Below are positions 37,066 through 45,296 of a stretch of 64,000 bases of DNA, piece by piece. The DNA is taken from assembly GCF_023277745.1 (NCBI RefSeq), contig NZ_CP086322.1:3162001-3226000 (forward strand). The letters run 5' to 3'. This stretch comes from Streptomyces halobius. GTDB lineage: Bacteria > Actinomycetota > Actinomycetes > Streptomycetales > Streptomycetaceae. Each line of letters begins with the position of its first letter. Position 1 is the stretch's first letter. The position numbers and the translations under genes were made by a program. The notes below the pieces were generated by a model. That model had not been told where the DNA came from and searched no databases. It saw nothing but the letters and a program-made list of their open reading frames with translations.

Positions 37066-37755
37066 ATGCGAAGAGACGGAGCGGATGGCGGAGCAGCGGC
37101 GGCCTGGAGCCTGGTGATACCGCTGAAACCCCTGGTGCGGGCCAAGAGCAGGCTCTCTCCGGCCACCGGCGAGGAGTTCCGGACCCGGTTGGCGCTGGCA
37201 TTCGCCCTCGACACCGTCGCCGCGGCGCTGGCCTGCGCATACGTACGGGATGTGGCGGTTGTCACGGATGATCGACTGGCCGGGGAGCGACTCGCGGAGC
37301 TGGGGGCGCACATTGTTCCCGACACACCGGCCCGCGGGCTCAACGCCGCGCTGACGCACGGAGCGAGCACGGTCCGGGCGCGCCGCCCCGGTGCCGCCGT
37401 CGCCGCGCTGAACGCGGATCTTCCCGCACTGCGTCCGGCCGAGCTCGGTCTGGTGCTCCATTCCGCCGCGGAATTCCCCCGCGCTTTTCTCGCGGATGCG
37501 GCGTATATCGGGACAACACTTCTGACCGCGACTTCCGGAGTGGAATTGGACCCGGCATTCGGGGGGCCGTCGCGGGCCCGTCACCTCGCTTCCGGAGCAC
37601 GCGAGATCCGCTCGGCGGAGGTGCCGTCGGTACGCCGGGACGTGGACACCGGCGCGGATCTGCGGGCCGCGCTGGCGCTGGGCGTGGGCCCGCACACGGC
37701 ACGGCAGGCCCCGCCGCTGGAGGACGGGGCGGCTGTGGAGGCGGGCGCTCCCTGA
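37066..37755 (+). CDS. cofC: 2-phospho-L-lactate (or PEP) guanylyltransferase CofC
   Basis: Makes the GTP-activated intermediate of coenzyme F420. 229 residues: SLVIPLKPLVRAKSRLSP at the N-terminus, VVTDDRLAGERLAELGA, ALNADLPALRPAELG and the C-terminal SRARHLASGAREI with VRRDVDTGADL. Mycobacterial CofC uses phosphoenolpyruvate, so PEP is the likely substrate in actinobacteria. ATG at 37066 has GGGGGAG 10 bp upstream; ATG at 37057 is an alternative. No other F420 gene is present. Confidence 0.9.
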   Translation: MRRDGADGGAAAAWSLVIPLKPLVRAKSRLSPATGEEFRTRLALAFALDTVAAALACAYVRDVAVVTDDRLAGERLAELGAHIVPDTPARGLNAALTHGASTVRARRPGAAVAALNADLPALRPAELGLVLHSAAEFPRAFLADAAYIGTTLLTATSGVELDPAFGGPSRARHLASGAREIRSAEVPSVRRDVDTGADLRAALALGVGPHTARQAPPLEDGAAVEAGAP

Positions 37756-37931
37756 GGGGGTGGGTGGCCTGCGGGTGGGCGGTGAATCCCCTAGGGGCCG
37801 TCCCCTAAGGGTTGCGTGCGCCCCTTGCAGGCCACAACGTGGCGCGCGTGCGTCGGTATTCCCGCCGCCGGGGTCGGTATTCGTCGGTACGCCCGCAGTT
37901 CAGCGCGTCCGAAGGGGGATTCGAAGCCTCT

Positions 37932-38038
37932 GGAGCGGGTCTGAGACCGTCCGGAGCGGGATCCGGAGCACCCGGAGCGGGTTCAGCGTCCGGAGCGGGA
38001 CAGGGGCACCGGAGCGCGGGATCAGAGCGTCTGGAGCG
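37932..38038. repeat. Phased GGAGCG repeats
   Basis: Six copies of GGAGCG (four of them GGAGCGGG) at 37932, 37953, 37974, 37992, 38011 and 38033, spaced 18-22 bp, close to two helical turns. They lie between cofC and the small gene that follows, the last one inside that gene's 3' end. Function unknown. Confidence 0.7.
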
Positions 38039-38225
38039 TGATGAGGACGATGCGGCGGGCGTCGCCTTCACCCTCGACGTCGATGCGTACCCGCTGACCG
38101 GGCCGCAGCAGCCGCAGGCCGCCCGCGTCAAAGGCCGCCGCGTCGAACGGCAGCGGGGTCCCGTCGTCCAGGAGCACACTGCCGGAGCGGGTCTCGGGGT
38201 CGTAGGTGTACGAGGTGGCCTGCAT
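38022..38225 (-). CDS. Small conserved protein with cold-shock/OB-like fold
   Basis: 67 residues beginning MQATSYTYDPETRSGSVLLDDG and containing LRPGQRVRIDVEGEGDARRIVLITLQTL. The strand-rich pattern with SGSVLLDDG and an RVRIDVEG close resembles a cold-shock-domain-like barrel, but RNP motifs are not clear. ATG at 38225 is the likely start. It is conserved, as far as I recall, next to hupS in Streptomyces. No function is assigned. Confidence 0.78.
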   Translation of the reverse strand: MQATSYTYDPETRSGSVLLDDGTPLPFDAAAFDAGGLRLLRPGQRVRIDVEGEGDARRIVLITLQTL

Positions 38226-38264
38226 GACAGAGAGCCTAGACGGGCCCCGTCCTCCCATGCACCG

Positions 38265-38296
38265 CGGGCCGGGCTCCCCGAAGGGAGACCGGCCCG
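38265..38296 (-). terminator. hupS terminator
   Basis: 14-bp stem with one mismatch (38265-38278 and 38283-38296), CGAA tetraloop, 24 bp after the hupS stop. Confidence 0.85.
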
Positions 38297-38320
38297 ACGC
38301 GTTGCGTCGCCGCTGCTGAA

Positions 38321-38965
38321 TTACCGCTTGCGGGCGGTGGTCTTCTTGGCGGTCGTCTTGCGTGCGGTGGTCTTCTTCGCCGGAGCCTTCTTGGCGGCGG
38401 CCTTCTTCGCGGGGGCCTTCTTCGCCGCTGCCTTCTTGGCGGTGACCTTCTTCGCCGGTGCCTTCTTCGCCACCGCCTTCTTCGCCGCGGCCTTCTTCGC
38501 CGGTGCCTTCTTCGCCACCGCCTTCTTCGCCGCGGCCTTCTTCGCGGTCACCTTCTTCGCCGGTGCCTTCTTCGCGGCCTTCTTGGCGGCGGCCTTCTTC
38601 GCGGCGGCCTTCTTCACCGTGGGCTTGGCGCCCGTAAGGCTGCCCTTGGGCGCCTTCTTGACGGCGACCTCGCCGCCCTTGGGGAGCTTCTTCGAGCCGC
38701 TGACCAGATCCTTGAAGCCCTGGCCCGCACGGAAACGCGGCACCGAAGTCTTCTTGACCCGCACGCGTTCACCCGTCTGCGGGTTGCGGGCATAGCGGGC
38801 CGGGCGGTCGACCTTCTCGAACGAGCCGAATCCGGTGACCGAAACGCGGTCGCCGCTGACAACTGCACGGACGATTGCGTCCAGTACCGCGTCCACCGCA
38901 TCCGCGGCGTTCTGACGGCCGCCGAGCTTGTCGGCAATGGCCTCTACGAGCTGCGCCTTGTTCAC
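38321..38965 (-). CDS. hupS: HU-family nucleoid protein HupS with lysine-rich tail
   Basis: Nucleoid-associated protein enriched in spores in Streptomyces. Residues 1-93 form an HU domain ([15 protein letters not shown], the [24 protein letters not shown] arm around residues 46-66). The remaining 120 residues are a histone H1-like tail of AKKA, APAKKA and VTAKKA repeats ending [16 protein letters not shown]. The tail repeats are near-identical at DNA level and probably length-variable. The gene stands alone with its own terminator. Confidence 0.96.
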   Translation of the reverse strand: MNKAQLVEAIADKLGGRQNAADAVDAVLDAIVRAVVSGDRVSVTGFGSFEKVDRPARYARNPQTGERVRVKKTSVPRFRAGQGFKDLVSGSKKLPKGGEVAVKKAPKGSLTGAKPTVKKAAAKKAAAKKAAKKAPAKKVTAKKAAAKKAVAKKAPAKKAAAKKAVAKKAPAKKVTAKKAAAKKAPAKKAAAKKAPAKKTTARKTTAKKTTARKR

Positions 38966-39090
38966 GTCTTCCCCTTCGGAGACATTGCTGGAACGAAAGT
39001 TTCCAAGCTTTTTCGCACGTTAGGCAGATATATACCGCAAATCAAACACGAAACGGGCTTATCACCCTTGTGCCGCAACGGACTCGACCT

Positions 39091-39336
39091 TCACGGACTT
39101 CCGTCGGTGTGCACATCTTCGGGATAACGACCTTCGTCGAGGTCTTCCATGAACCACTCCAGACGCCTTGCCGCGTCCGCAAGATCGTGTTTAGCCGCGG
39201 CCGTGATGACGAGCAGCTTCCGGGTCAGCGCCATCCGTACGCCCTCCGGGACTTGCAGTGTCCGCACTCTTGCGTGTGCGACCTTGAGCCGGTCGGCGAC
39301 GACGCCGTAGAGCTTGAGTTGGTCGTCGCGTTCCAT
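39091..39336 (-). CDS. Small conserved hypothetical protein
   Basis: 81 residues, MERDDQLKLYGVVADRLKVAHARVRTL at the start, then VPEGVRMALTRKLLVITAAAKHDLADAARRLE and an acidic end DLDEGRYPEDVHTDG. It appears all-helical and soluble, with no known domain. It is on the leuCD strand, 137 bp after leuD across a hairpin, and upstream of hupS, an arrangement conserved in Streptomyces to my knowledge. Function unknown. Confidence 0.78.
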   Translation of the reverse strand: MERDDQLKLYGVVADRLKVAHARVRTLQVPEGVRMALTRKLLVITAAAKHDLADAARRLEWFMEDLDEGRYPEDVHTDGSP

Positions 39337-39402
39337 GCGCTAATTGTGCCATCTGCGGCGAGTTGTCGCTTCACGGGGCCTCAACAGCCGCCCCGGCACA
39401 CG

Positions 39403-39437
39403 GATGCGCCCCCTGCCAACTGCACAGGGGGCGCATC
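39403..39437 (-). terminator. leuCD terminator
   Basis: Perfect 13-bp stem (39403-39415 and 39425-39437) with a 9-nt loop, 36 bp after the leuD stop. Confidence 0.85.
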
Positions 39438-39472
39438 GTACGCAATATGGCTTTGAGCCATAAAACCCGAGG

Positions 39473-40066
39473 TCAGACCTCTACCGTACGCGGTGTGAAC
39501 GACGGCCTGTTCGCCTCGTACGCGGCGATGGCCGACTCCTCCCGAAGGGTGAGGCTGATGTCGTCCAGTCCCTCCATCAGACGCCAACGGGCGTTCTCGT
39601 CCAGCTCGAAGTCCGCGGTGATGTCTACCGCGCGGACCTGTCGGGCGACGAGGTCGACGGTGATCTCGGCGGTCGGATCGGTCTCCGTCAGTTGTTGCAG
39701 CCGGTCCACGGTCTCCTGCGGCAGGACCACTGTCAGCAGGCCGTTCTTGAGGGAGTTGCCGCGGAAGATGTCCGCGAACCGCGAGGAGATGACGGCCTTG
39801 AAGCCGTAGTTCTGCAGTGCCCAGACGGCGTGTTCACGGGATGAGCCGGTGCCGAAGTCGGGGCCGGCGACCAGCACCGTGGCGCCGTTGTACGCCTCCT
39901 GGTTGAGGACGAATGCCGGGTCCTTGCGCCATGCCTCGAACAGCCCGTCCTCGAAGCCGTCGCGGGTGACCTTCTTCAGCCAGTGGGCCGGGATGATCTG
40001 GTCGGTGTCGACGTTGCTGCGGCGCAGCGGGACGGCCCGGCCGGTGTGGGTGGTAAAGGCTTCCAT
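39473..40066 (-). CDS. leuD: 3-isopropylmalate dehydratase small subunit
   Basis: Swivel-domain subunit of isopropylmalate isomerase. 197 residues: [45 protein letters not shown], and [17 protein letters not shown]. It follows leuC by 3 bp and the two are translated together. Likely regulated through NdgR upstream of leuC. Confidence 0.97.
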   Translation of the reverse strand: MEAFTTHTGRAVPLRRSNVDTDQIIPAHWLKKVTRDGFEDGLFEAWRKDPAFVLNQEAYNGATVLVAGPDFGTGSSREHAVWALQNYGFKAVISSRFADIFRGNSLKNGLLTVVLPQETVDRLQQLTETDPTAEITVDLVARQVRAVDITADFELDENARWRLMEGLDDISLTLREESAIAAYEANRPSFTPRTVEV

Positions 40067-40069
40067 GGT

Positions 40070-41500
40070 TCAGACTCCCGCGGGCGTGGCGACGTCGACG
40101 TCGGACAGGTCGGCCGGTGAGGCCAGATGGCCGAGAACCGCCGTTGCGGCGGCGACCTGGGGCGAGACCAGGTGGGTGCGGCCGCCCTTGCCCTGCCGGC
40201 CCTCGAAGTTGCGGTTGGAGGTGGACGCGGAGCGCTCGCCGGGTGCCAGCTGGTCGGGGTTCATGCCCAGGCACATCGAGCAGCCCGCGTGCCGCCATTC
40301 GGCCCCGGCCGCGGTGAAGACCTTGTCCAGTCCCTCGGCGACGGCCTGCAGGGAGACCCGCACCGAGCCGGGGACGACCAGCATCCGTACGCCGTCGGCG
40401 ACCGTGCGGCCCTGAAGGATCGCGGCCGCGGAGCGCAGGTCCTCGATACGGCCGTTGGTGCACGAACCTACGAAGACGGTGTCCACGGTGATCTCGCGCA
40501 GCGGCTGTCCTGCCGTCAACCCCATGTATTCCAGGGCCTTTTCGGCGGCGTGGCGCTCCGAGGCATCCTCGTACGAAGCAGGGTCGGGGACGTTCGCCGA
40601 AAGCGGCGCGCCCTGGCCGGGGTTGGTGCCCCAGGTGACGAACGGCGCCAGCGAGGAGGCGTCGATGACGACCTCGGCGTCGAAGACCGCGTCGTCGTCG
40701 GTGCGCAGGGTCTTCCAGTAGGCGACCGCGGCGTCCCAGTCGGCCCCCTGAGGGGCGTGGTCGCGTCCCTGGAGGTAGTCGAAGGTGGTCTGGTCGGGGG
40801 CGATCATGCCCGCGCGGGCACCGGCCTCGATGGACATGTTGCAGATGGTCATCCGGGCTTCCATCGACAGCTTCTCGATGGCCGGGCCGCGGTATTCCAG
40901 GACGTAGCCCTGGCCGCCGCCGGTGCCGATCCTGGCGATGATCGCCAGGATCAGGTCCTTGGCGGTCACCCCCTCCGCCAGCTCCCCGGTGACCGTGACC
41001 GCCATGGTCCTGGGGCGGTCCAGCGGCAGCGTCTGGGTGGCCAGCACGTGCTCGACCTGGCTGGTGCCGATGCCGAACGCCAGCGCGCCGAAGGCACCGT
41101 GGGTGGAGGTGTGGCTGTCACCGCAGACGACGGTGGTGCCCGGCTGGGTCAGGCCCAACTGCGGTCCCACCACATGGACGACGCCCTGCTCGACATCGCC
41201 CAGCGGGTGCAGCCGGACACCGAACTCCGCGCAGTTCTTGCGCAGCGTCTCCAACTGGGTACGCGAGACCGGATCGGCGATCGGCTTGTCGATGTCGAGG
41301 GTGGGGGTGTTGTGGTCCTCGGTGGCGATGGTGAGATCCGTCCGGCGCACCGGGCGGCCGGCCTTGCGCAGACCGTCGAACGCCTGCGGGCTGGTCACCT
41401 CGTGCAGCAGGTGCAGATCGATGAAGAGAAGGTCGGGCTCGCCTGCCGCGCGCCGGACGACATGGTCGTCCCAGACCTTCTCCGCGAGTGTCCTACCCAT
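40070..41500 (-). CDS. leuC: 3-isopropylmalate dehydratase large subunit
   Basis: [4Fe-4S] isomerase subunit of leucine synthesis. 476 residues: [46 protein letters not shown] and the cluster ligands [12 protein letters not shown] (the second and third Cys). ATG at 41500 follows GGAGGG. It is the first gene of leuCD and is transcribed away from ndgR across a 174-bp region with an IclR-type palindrome. Confidence 0.97.
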   Translation of the reverse strand: MGRTLAEKVWDDHVVRRAAGEPDLLFIDLHLLHEVTSPQAFDGLRKAGRPVRRTDLTIATEDHNTPTLDIDKPIADPVSRTQLETLRKNCAEFGVRLHPLGDVEQGVVHVVGPQLGLTQPGTTVVCGDSHTSTHGAFGALAFGIGTSQVEHVLATQTLPLDRPRTMAVTVTGELAEGVTAKDLILAIIARIGTGGGQGYVLEYRGPAIEKLSMEARMTICNMSIEAGARAGMIAPDQTTFDYLQGRDHAPQGADWDAAVAYWKTLRTDDDAVFDAEVVIDASSLAPFVTWGTNPGQGAPLSANVPDPASYEDASERHAAEKALEYMGLTAGQPLREITVDTVFVGSCTNGRIEDLRSAAAILQGRTVADGVRMLVVPGSVRVSLQAVAEGLDKVFTAAGAEWRHAGCSMCLGMNPDQLAPGERSASTSNRNFEGRQGKGGRTHLVSPQVAAATAVLGHLASPADLSDVDVATPAGV

Positions 41501-41643
41501 CGCAATCCCTCCGGCCGGCCACTGTGCCGGCCTTGCTCGTCCATGCGCGATCGCCCGCGGGAAACCCCTGCCGGGCCCTACGCCGTGCCCTGGTCGAGGG
41601 CCACGTCTCCAGAGTGACGAGTTCCCTGGAAAATTGAACTTGC

Positions 41644-41660
41644 GTTTCACACTGTGAGAC
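41644..41660. promoter_or_regulatory. IclR-type operator between leuC and ndgR
   Basis: GTTTCACACTGTGAGAC is a 17-bp near-perfect palindrome with TCACA-C-TGTGA at its centre (41647-41657), 15 bp before the ndgR start and 144 bp before leuC. It is a natural binding site for NdgR, known to control leucine genes and its own promoter in Streptomyces. Binding here is inferred. Confidence 0.72.
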
Positions 41661-41674
41661 GTGAGTATCGTTGC

Positions 41675-42391
41675 ATGGACAACTCTAGCGGCGTCGGCGT
41701 TCTCGACAAGGCAGCTCTGGTTCTGAGTGCCCTGGAGTCCGGTCCGGCCACCCTCGCCGGGCTGGTCGCGGCGACAGGGCTCGCACGACCCACGGCACAC
41801 CGGCTGGCCGTGGCTCTGGAACACCACCGGATGGTGGCGAGGGACATGCAGGGCCGGTTCATCCTCGGCCCCCGGCTGTCCGAGCTGGCCGCGGCGGCCG
41901 GCGAGGACCGCCTCCTGGCCACGGCCGGACCGGTACTCACCCACCTGCGCGATGTGACGGGCGAAAGCGCCCAGCTCTATCGACGGCAGGGCGATATGCG
42001 GATCTGTGTGGCGGCGGCGGAACGGCTGTCCGGACTGCGGGACACCGTCCCGGTCGGCTCCACCCTGCCCATGAAGGCCGGCTCCGCCGCCCAGATCCTG
42101 ATGGCCTGGGAGGAGCCGGAGCGCCTGCATCGCGGTCTCCAGGGGGCCCGCTTCACGGCCACCGCGCTCTCCGGCGTACGCCGCCGCGGCTGGGCCCAGT
42201 CGATCGGCGAGCGGGAGCCGGGTGTGGCGTCCGTCTCCGCGCCCGTACGCGGCCCCTCCAGCCGCGTGGTCGCCGCCGTCTCGGTCTCCGGACCGATCGA
42301 GCGGCTGACCCGCCACCCGGGCCGGATGCACGCCCAGGCGGTCATCGACGCGGCCGCCCGCCTCACCGAGGGCCTCCGGCGCAACAGCTGA
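41675..42391 (+). CDS. ndgR: IclR-family regulator NdgR
   Basis: Amino-acid-responsive regulator of leucine and other amino acid genes, also affecting antibiotic production in Streptomyces. 238 residues: a winged helix-turn-helix ([37 protein letters not shown]) and an effector domain with [18 protein letters not shown] and [16 protein letters not shown] at 41675 ([12 protein letters not shown]) gives the usual length; a start seven codons upstream would overlap the operator. It is divergent from leuCD. Confidence 0.95.
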   Translation: MDNSSGVGVLDKAALVLSALESGPATLAGLVAATGLARPTAHRLAVALEHHRMVARDMQGRFILGPRLSELAAAAGEDRLLATAGPVLTHLRDVTGESAQLYRRQGDMRICVAAAERLSGLRDTVPVGSTLPMKAGSAAQILMAWEEPERLHRGLQGARFTATALSGVRRRGWAQSIGEREPGVASVSAPVRGPSSRVVAAVSVSGPIERLTRHPGRMHAQAVIDAAARLTEGLRRNS

Positions 42392-42566
42392 GCCTCAGCC
42401 GTTGCGGTCCACGCGCCCCACCACCGCAACGGACAACGGCTCCTGCCCCGGCCCGCCCCGCTGCGGGGTGCGCTGCCGTCCGTACGCTCGGGGCGGCATC
42501 CCGTCCCGCGGGTCCGTCAGGACGACCGCGGGCCAGGAGGCCGCCCCCTGACGTCTTGGCCGACGC

Positions 42567-43085
42567 TCAGGACGCCAGCCGCTCGGCGGCCCGCTCCCCG
42601 CGCCGCCCGACCGGCACCACGCCCACCGCCGCCCCGAGTCCGTGCGCCGGCATATTGCCGTAGATGGTCTCGTACGAGCCCGCCGGCACGGCATACGTCT
42701 CGTGCCAGAAGCCGACCCTGCCCCGGCCCGCCCGCAGCCGGCGGTTGTACGCCGCCCAGGCCGGCCGGTGCTCACCGCTCTGGTCGGAGGCGTAGGCCAG
42801 CAGCTTCTCCGTCGACTCCCAGTACTGGACGACGGTGAAGTGCCGCGGGAATCCCATCAGCAACCGGGTGCCGAGCATGCCGATACTCCGGTCACGGGAG
42901 AGTTCCCTGATCATCCGCGGCATCGCGGTGAACACGGGCACCCAACTCCGCACCGCCCACCAGTTGTTGACGCGCATCCCGATCAGGAAGACGACCACGT
43001 CCCCCTCGGCGTCCGCCGTCATCCGCCCGGGAATCGGCTTCCCGTTCCCGCCCCTCTTCTTAGTCTCGCCGCTCTTGTCGCCCAT
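42567..43085 (-). CDS. DUF4188 (monooxygenase-like) protein
   Basis: 172 residues. A charged start is followed by GRMTADAEGDVVVFLIGMRVNNWW, MPRMIRELSRD, GMLGTRLLMGFPRHFTVVQYWES and WHETYAVPAGSYETIYGNMP, the DUF4188 pattern, thought to be a ferredoxin-like fold related to antibiotic biosynthesis monooxygenases and to phenylacetaldoxime dehydratase-like relatives. ATG at 43085 follows GGGGGAG. It is divergent from a MerR regulator across a 99-bp spacer holding an inverted repeat, so its expression is probably inducible. Substrate unknown. Confidence 0.82.
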   Translation of the reverse strand: MGDKSGETKKRGGNGKPIPGRMTADAEGDVVVFLIGMRVNNWWAVRSWVPVFTAMPRMIRELSRDRSIGMLGTRLLMGFPRHFTVVQYWESTEKLLAYASDQSGEHRPAWAAYNRRLRAGRGRVGFWHETYAVPAGSYETIYGNMPAHGLGAAVGVVPVGRRGERAAERLAS

Positions 43086-43118
43086 GGCAGCTCCCCCTGT
43101 GCCTTGATCCGCAACGTT

Positions 43119-43162
43119 GGATAGCGCCACTATCCCGTCTTCCATGTTTGGATAGTGCCACT
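43119..43162. promoter_or_regulatory. Repeated operator between the DUF4188 gene and the MerR gene
   Basis: GGATAGCGCCACTATCC (43119-43135) is an inverted repeat with 6-bp arms; a second half copy GGATAGTGCCACT follows at 43150-43162, 31 bp later. Both lie in the short divergent spacer and are the obvious targets of the adjacent MerR regulator. Confidence 0.7.
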
Positions 43163-43184
43163 CCCCAATGAGAGGTGCAAGAGG

Positions 43185-43832
43185 ATGCGGCTGGCGGAGT
43201 TGAGTGAGCGCAGCGGGGTGTCCACCGCCACGATCAAGTACTACCTGCGCGAGCGGCTGCTGCCGCCGGGCCACCGGATCAGCGCCACCCAGTCGGCGTA
43301 CGACGAGGACCATCTGCGCCGGCTGCGGCTGATCCGCGCGCTGATCCAGGTCGGCCGGATCCCCGTGAACACCGCCCGGGAGGTGCTCGCCGCCGTCGAG
43401 GACGAGTCCCTCGACCAGCACATGCGGCTCGGCGCGGCCGTGGAGGCCCTCCCGCACGGCCCGGAGCCGAACGATGCGGACCCGACGACCGCGGCGGCGC
43501 GGCGGACCGCCCGGGAGCTCCTGGAGCACCTCGACTGGCGCTTCAACCTCGACGTCGCGGAGGTCTCCGCCGCCTTCCGCATGCTGGTCTCCGCCATCGC
43601 GGCACTCAACCGCCTCGGCTACGACTGCGGCCTCCCGCGCCTGCTGCCGTACGCACACCAGGCGGCGCAACTCGCCGTCGTGGAACTGGATCTGATCGAG
43701 GAGTTCGAGAACCCGACCGAGCGGGTGGAGGCGGCGGTGGCCTGCACGGTGCTGTTCGAGCCGGTGCTGCTGAGCCTGCGCCGGCTGGCCGAGGCCGAGG
43801 AGTCCAACAGGCGCTTCGGGCAGAGCTGTTGA
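43185..43832 (+). CDS. MerR-family transcriptional regulator
   Basis: 215 residues. The N-terminal winged helix (MRLAELSERSGVSTATIKYYLRERLLPPG) and the helix after it (YDEDHLRRLRLIRALIQVGRIP) are typical MerR. The remaining 130 residues form an all-helical effector domain without obvious metal-binding Cys, so a small organic inducer is likely. Starts at ATG 43185 with GAGG immediately before it; a start ten codons upstream would overlap the second operator half. It ends at a strong hairpin. Confidence 0.87.
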   Translation: MRLAELSERSGVSTATIKYYLRERLLPPGHRISATQSAYDEDHLRRLRLIRALIQVGRIPVNTAREVLAAVEDESLDQHMRLGAAVEALPHGPEPNDADPTTAAARRTARELLEHLDWRFNLDVAEVSAAFRMLVSAIAALNRLGYDCGLPRLLPYAHQAAQLAVVELDLIEEFENPTERVEAAVACTVLFEPVLLSLRRLAEAEESNRRFGQSC

Positions 43833-43835
43833 ACG

Positions 43836-43872
43836 CGAGAAGGCCCTCCGCGCGAGGCGGAGGGCCTTCTCG
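43836..43872 (+). terminator. Terminator after the MerR gene
   Basis: Perfect 16-bp stem (43836-43851 and 43857-43872), 5-nt loop, immediately after the stop codon. It separates the MerR gene from the convergent tRNA array. Confidence 0.9.
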
Positions 43873-43877
43873 TGACG

Positions 43878-43950
43878 TACCCCCGACCGGATTCGAACCG
43901 GCGCTACCGCCTTGAGAGGGCGGCGTGCTAGGCCGCTACACAACGGGGGC
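43878..43950 (-). tRNA. tRNA-Glu (CUC), copy 1
   Basis: 73 nt forming a cloverleaf: acceptor GCCCCCG, D arm, anticodon stem CCGCC/GGCGG with loop CTCTCAA (anticodon CUC), T loop TTCGAAT, discriminator A. CCA is not encoded. Sequence identical to copy 2. Confidence 0.96.
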
Positions 43951-43992
43951 CTGTTTTGCTGCAGTTGAGCCGTGTCGCAAGGACACACTGCG

Positions 43993-44064
43993 CTGGGCTA
44001 CCAGGACTCGAACCTAGACTAAATGAACCAGAATCACTCGTGCTGCCAATTACACCATAGCCCA
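43993..44064 (-). tRNA. tRNA-Gln (CUG), variant copy
   Basis: 72 nt, acceptor TGGGCTA/TAGCCCA, anticodon loop TTCTGGT, anticodon CUG. The anticodon stem is AGTGA/TCATT with one G-T pair, compared with ACTGA/TCAGT in the other Gln copy; the acceptor stem differs by a compensated C-G swap. Confidence 0.93.
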
Positions 44065-44080
44065 TGGTGGTATAGACCAG

Positions 44081-44153
44081 TACCCCCGACCGGATTCGAA
44101 CCGGCGCTACCGCCTTGAGAGGGCGGCGTGCTAGGCCGCTACACAACGGGGGC
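44081..44153 (-). tRNA. tRNA-Glu (CUC), copy 2
   Basis: 73 nt, identical to copy 1, 16 bp from the variant tRNA-Gln; probably part of one precursor transcript. Confidence 0.96.
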
Positions 44154-44214
44154 TCTAGCGATCCTGCGTGAGAGGCAGCGGGTGCGACCCGACCACCTCC
44201 CCGGGAAGGATCTG

Positions 44215-44287
44215 TACCCCCGACCGGATTCGAACCGGCGCTACTGCCTTGAGAGGGCAGCGTGCTAGGCCGCTACACAACGGGGGC
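44215..44287 (-). tRNA. tRNA-Glu (CUC), copy 3
   Basis: 73 nt; differs from copies 1 and 2 by one compensated pair in the anticodon stem (CTGCC/GGCAG instead of CCGCC/GGCGG). Anticodon CUC. Confidence 0.96.
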
Positions 44288-44308
44288 TTTGCAGATGAGC
44301 TCTGCGAG

Positions 44309-44380
44309 CTGGCCTACCAGGACTCGAACCTAGACTAACTGAACCAGAATCAGTCGTGCTGCCAATTACACCATAGGCCA
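44309..44380 (-). tRNA. tRNA-Gln (CUG), standard copy
   Basis: 72 nt, acceptor TGGCCTA/TAGGCCA, anticodon stem ACTGA/TCAGT, loop TTCTGGT, anticodon CUG. It is the first gene of the five-tRNA array in the direction of transcription. Confidence 0.96.
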
Positions 44381-44468
44381 TCAAAGCGCAACCCCCGGCG
44401 GGGGGCTTGTTTTGATCTGCGCTTCCCGGCCGGGCCTCTCGGCCCTCTCGGGCGGCGCAGGAAGAACA

Positions 44469-45194
44469 TTACCTGATCGTGGACGGGGCACCAAAACCGA
44501 TAACTCCGCGCAGCAGGCCCGGCAGCTCGGCCAGACCGGCGATGCGCCGCACGCCGGGCGGCAGGTCATCGGCGGTGTCCGTACGGTCCAGCCAGACGGC
44601 CGTCAGACCGGCGTCCCGGGCGCCGAGCGCGTCGATGTCGAGCTTGTCGCCGACGTAGACGACGTCGGCGGGCGGCAGGCCCAGGGCGTCACAGGCACCG
44701 TGGAACGCCTCCGGGGCCGGCTTCGCGTGCCCCAGCTCGGCGGAGCACAGCACCGCCTCGAAGTGCGCACGGATGCCCAGCGCGGTCAGCTTGCGCTCCT
44801 GGTTGGCGGTGGAGGAGTTGGACAGCACCGCCTGGCGGAGCAGAGGCGCCAGCGCCTCCAGAGCGGGCTCGGAGTCCGGAAAGAGCGTCCACGCCGCTTC
44901 GTAGTGCGCGATGTACCGCCTGAACCAGGCGTCCGCCTCCTCGTCGGAGAGCTCGGTCCCCAGGAACGTCCTGGCGCGCCCGCGCCGGTGATCGAGAAAT
45001 CCCACCTCACCGGCGAGGAAGCGGGCGAACTCGGTCTCCATGGCCTCCTGCCACCGCTTCAGCGCCGGCTCCGCGCCGCCGTACGCCTCCAGCAGCCCTT
45101 CGGCCTCGATGTGCCGCAGCGCACCGGTGCGGTCCGAGCCGGTGTAGTCGAAGAGGGTGTCGTCGATGTCCCAGAGGACGGCGCGGAGGGGCAT
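44469..45194 (-). CDS. HAD-superfamily hydrolase
   Basis: 241 residues with the HAD motifs: I LWDIDDTLFD (nucleophile Asp9), II VLSNSSTANQ, III Lys in GHAKPAPEAF, IV VVYVGDKLDIDALGARDAG. The helical cap between motifs I and II suggests a subfamily I phosphatase acting on a small phosphorylated metabolite; substrate unknown. It follows gltX by about 100 bp across a hairpin and precedes the tRNA array on the same strand. Confidence 0.9.
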   Translation of the reverse strand: MPLRAVLWDIDDTLFDYTGSDRTGALRHIEAEGLLEAYGGAEPALKRWQEAMETEFARFLAGEVGFLDHRRGRARTFLGTELSDEEADAWFRRYIAHYEAAWTLFPDSEPALEALAPLLRQAVLSNSSTANQERKLTALGIRAHFEAVLCSAELGHAKPAPEAFHGACDALGLPPADVVYVGDKLDIDALGARDAGLTAVWLDRTDTADDLPPGVRRIAGLAELPGLLRGVIGFGAPSTIR

Positions 45195-45248
45195 GGGGGC
45201 AATCTAGCCGGTGGACGGGCAGGGAGCGTCCGCTCCCGGATACGCCGG

Positions 45249-45279
45249 GGGCCCGGAAGCCGCAACGGCTTCCGGGCCC
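45249..45279 (-). terminator. gltX terminator
   Basis: Perfect 14-bp stem (45249-45262 and 45266-45279) with a CAA loop, 17 bp after the gltX stop. Confidence 0.88.
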
Positions 45280-45296
45280 AGGGCGCTCGTCGGAGA

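Noticed and set aside
43881..44287. Three near-identical 70-bp repeats resembling a CRISPR or repeat array
   Set aside because: They fold as tRNA-Glu genes with anticodon CUC; spacers differ in length and include tRNA-Gln.
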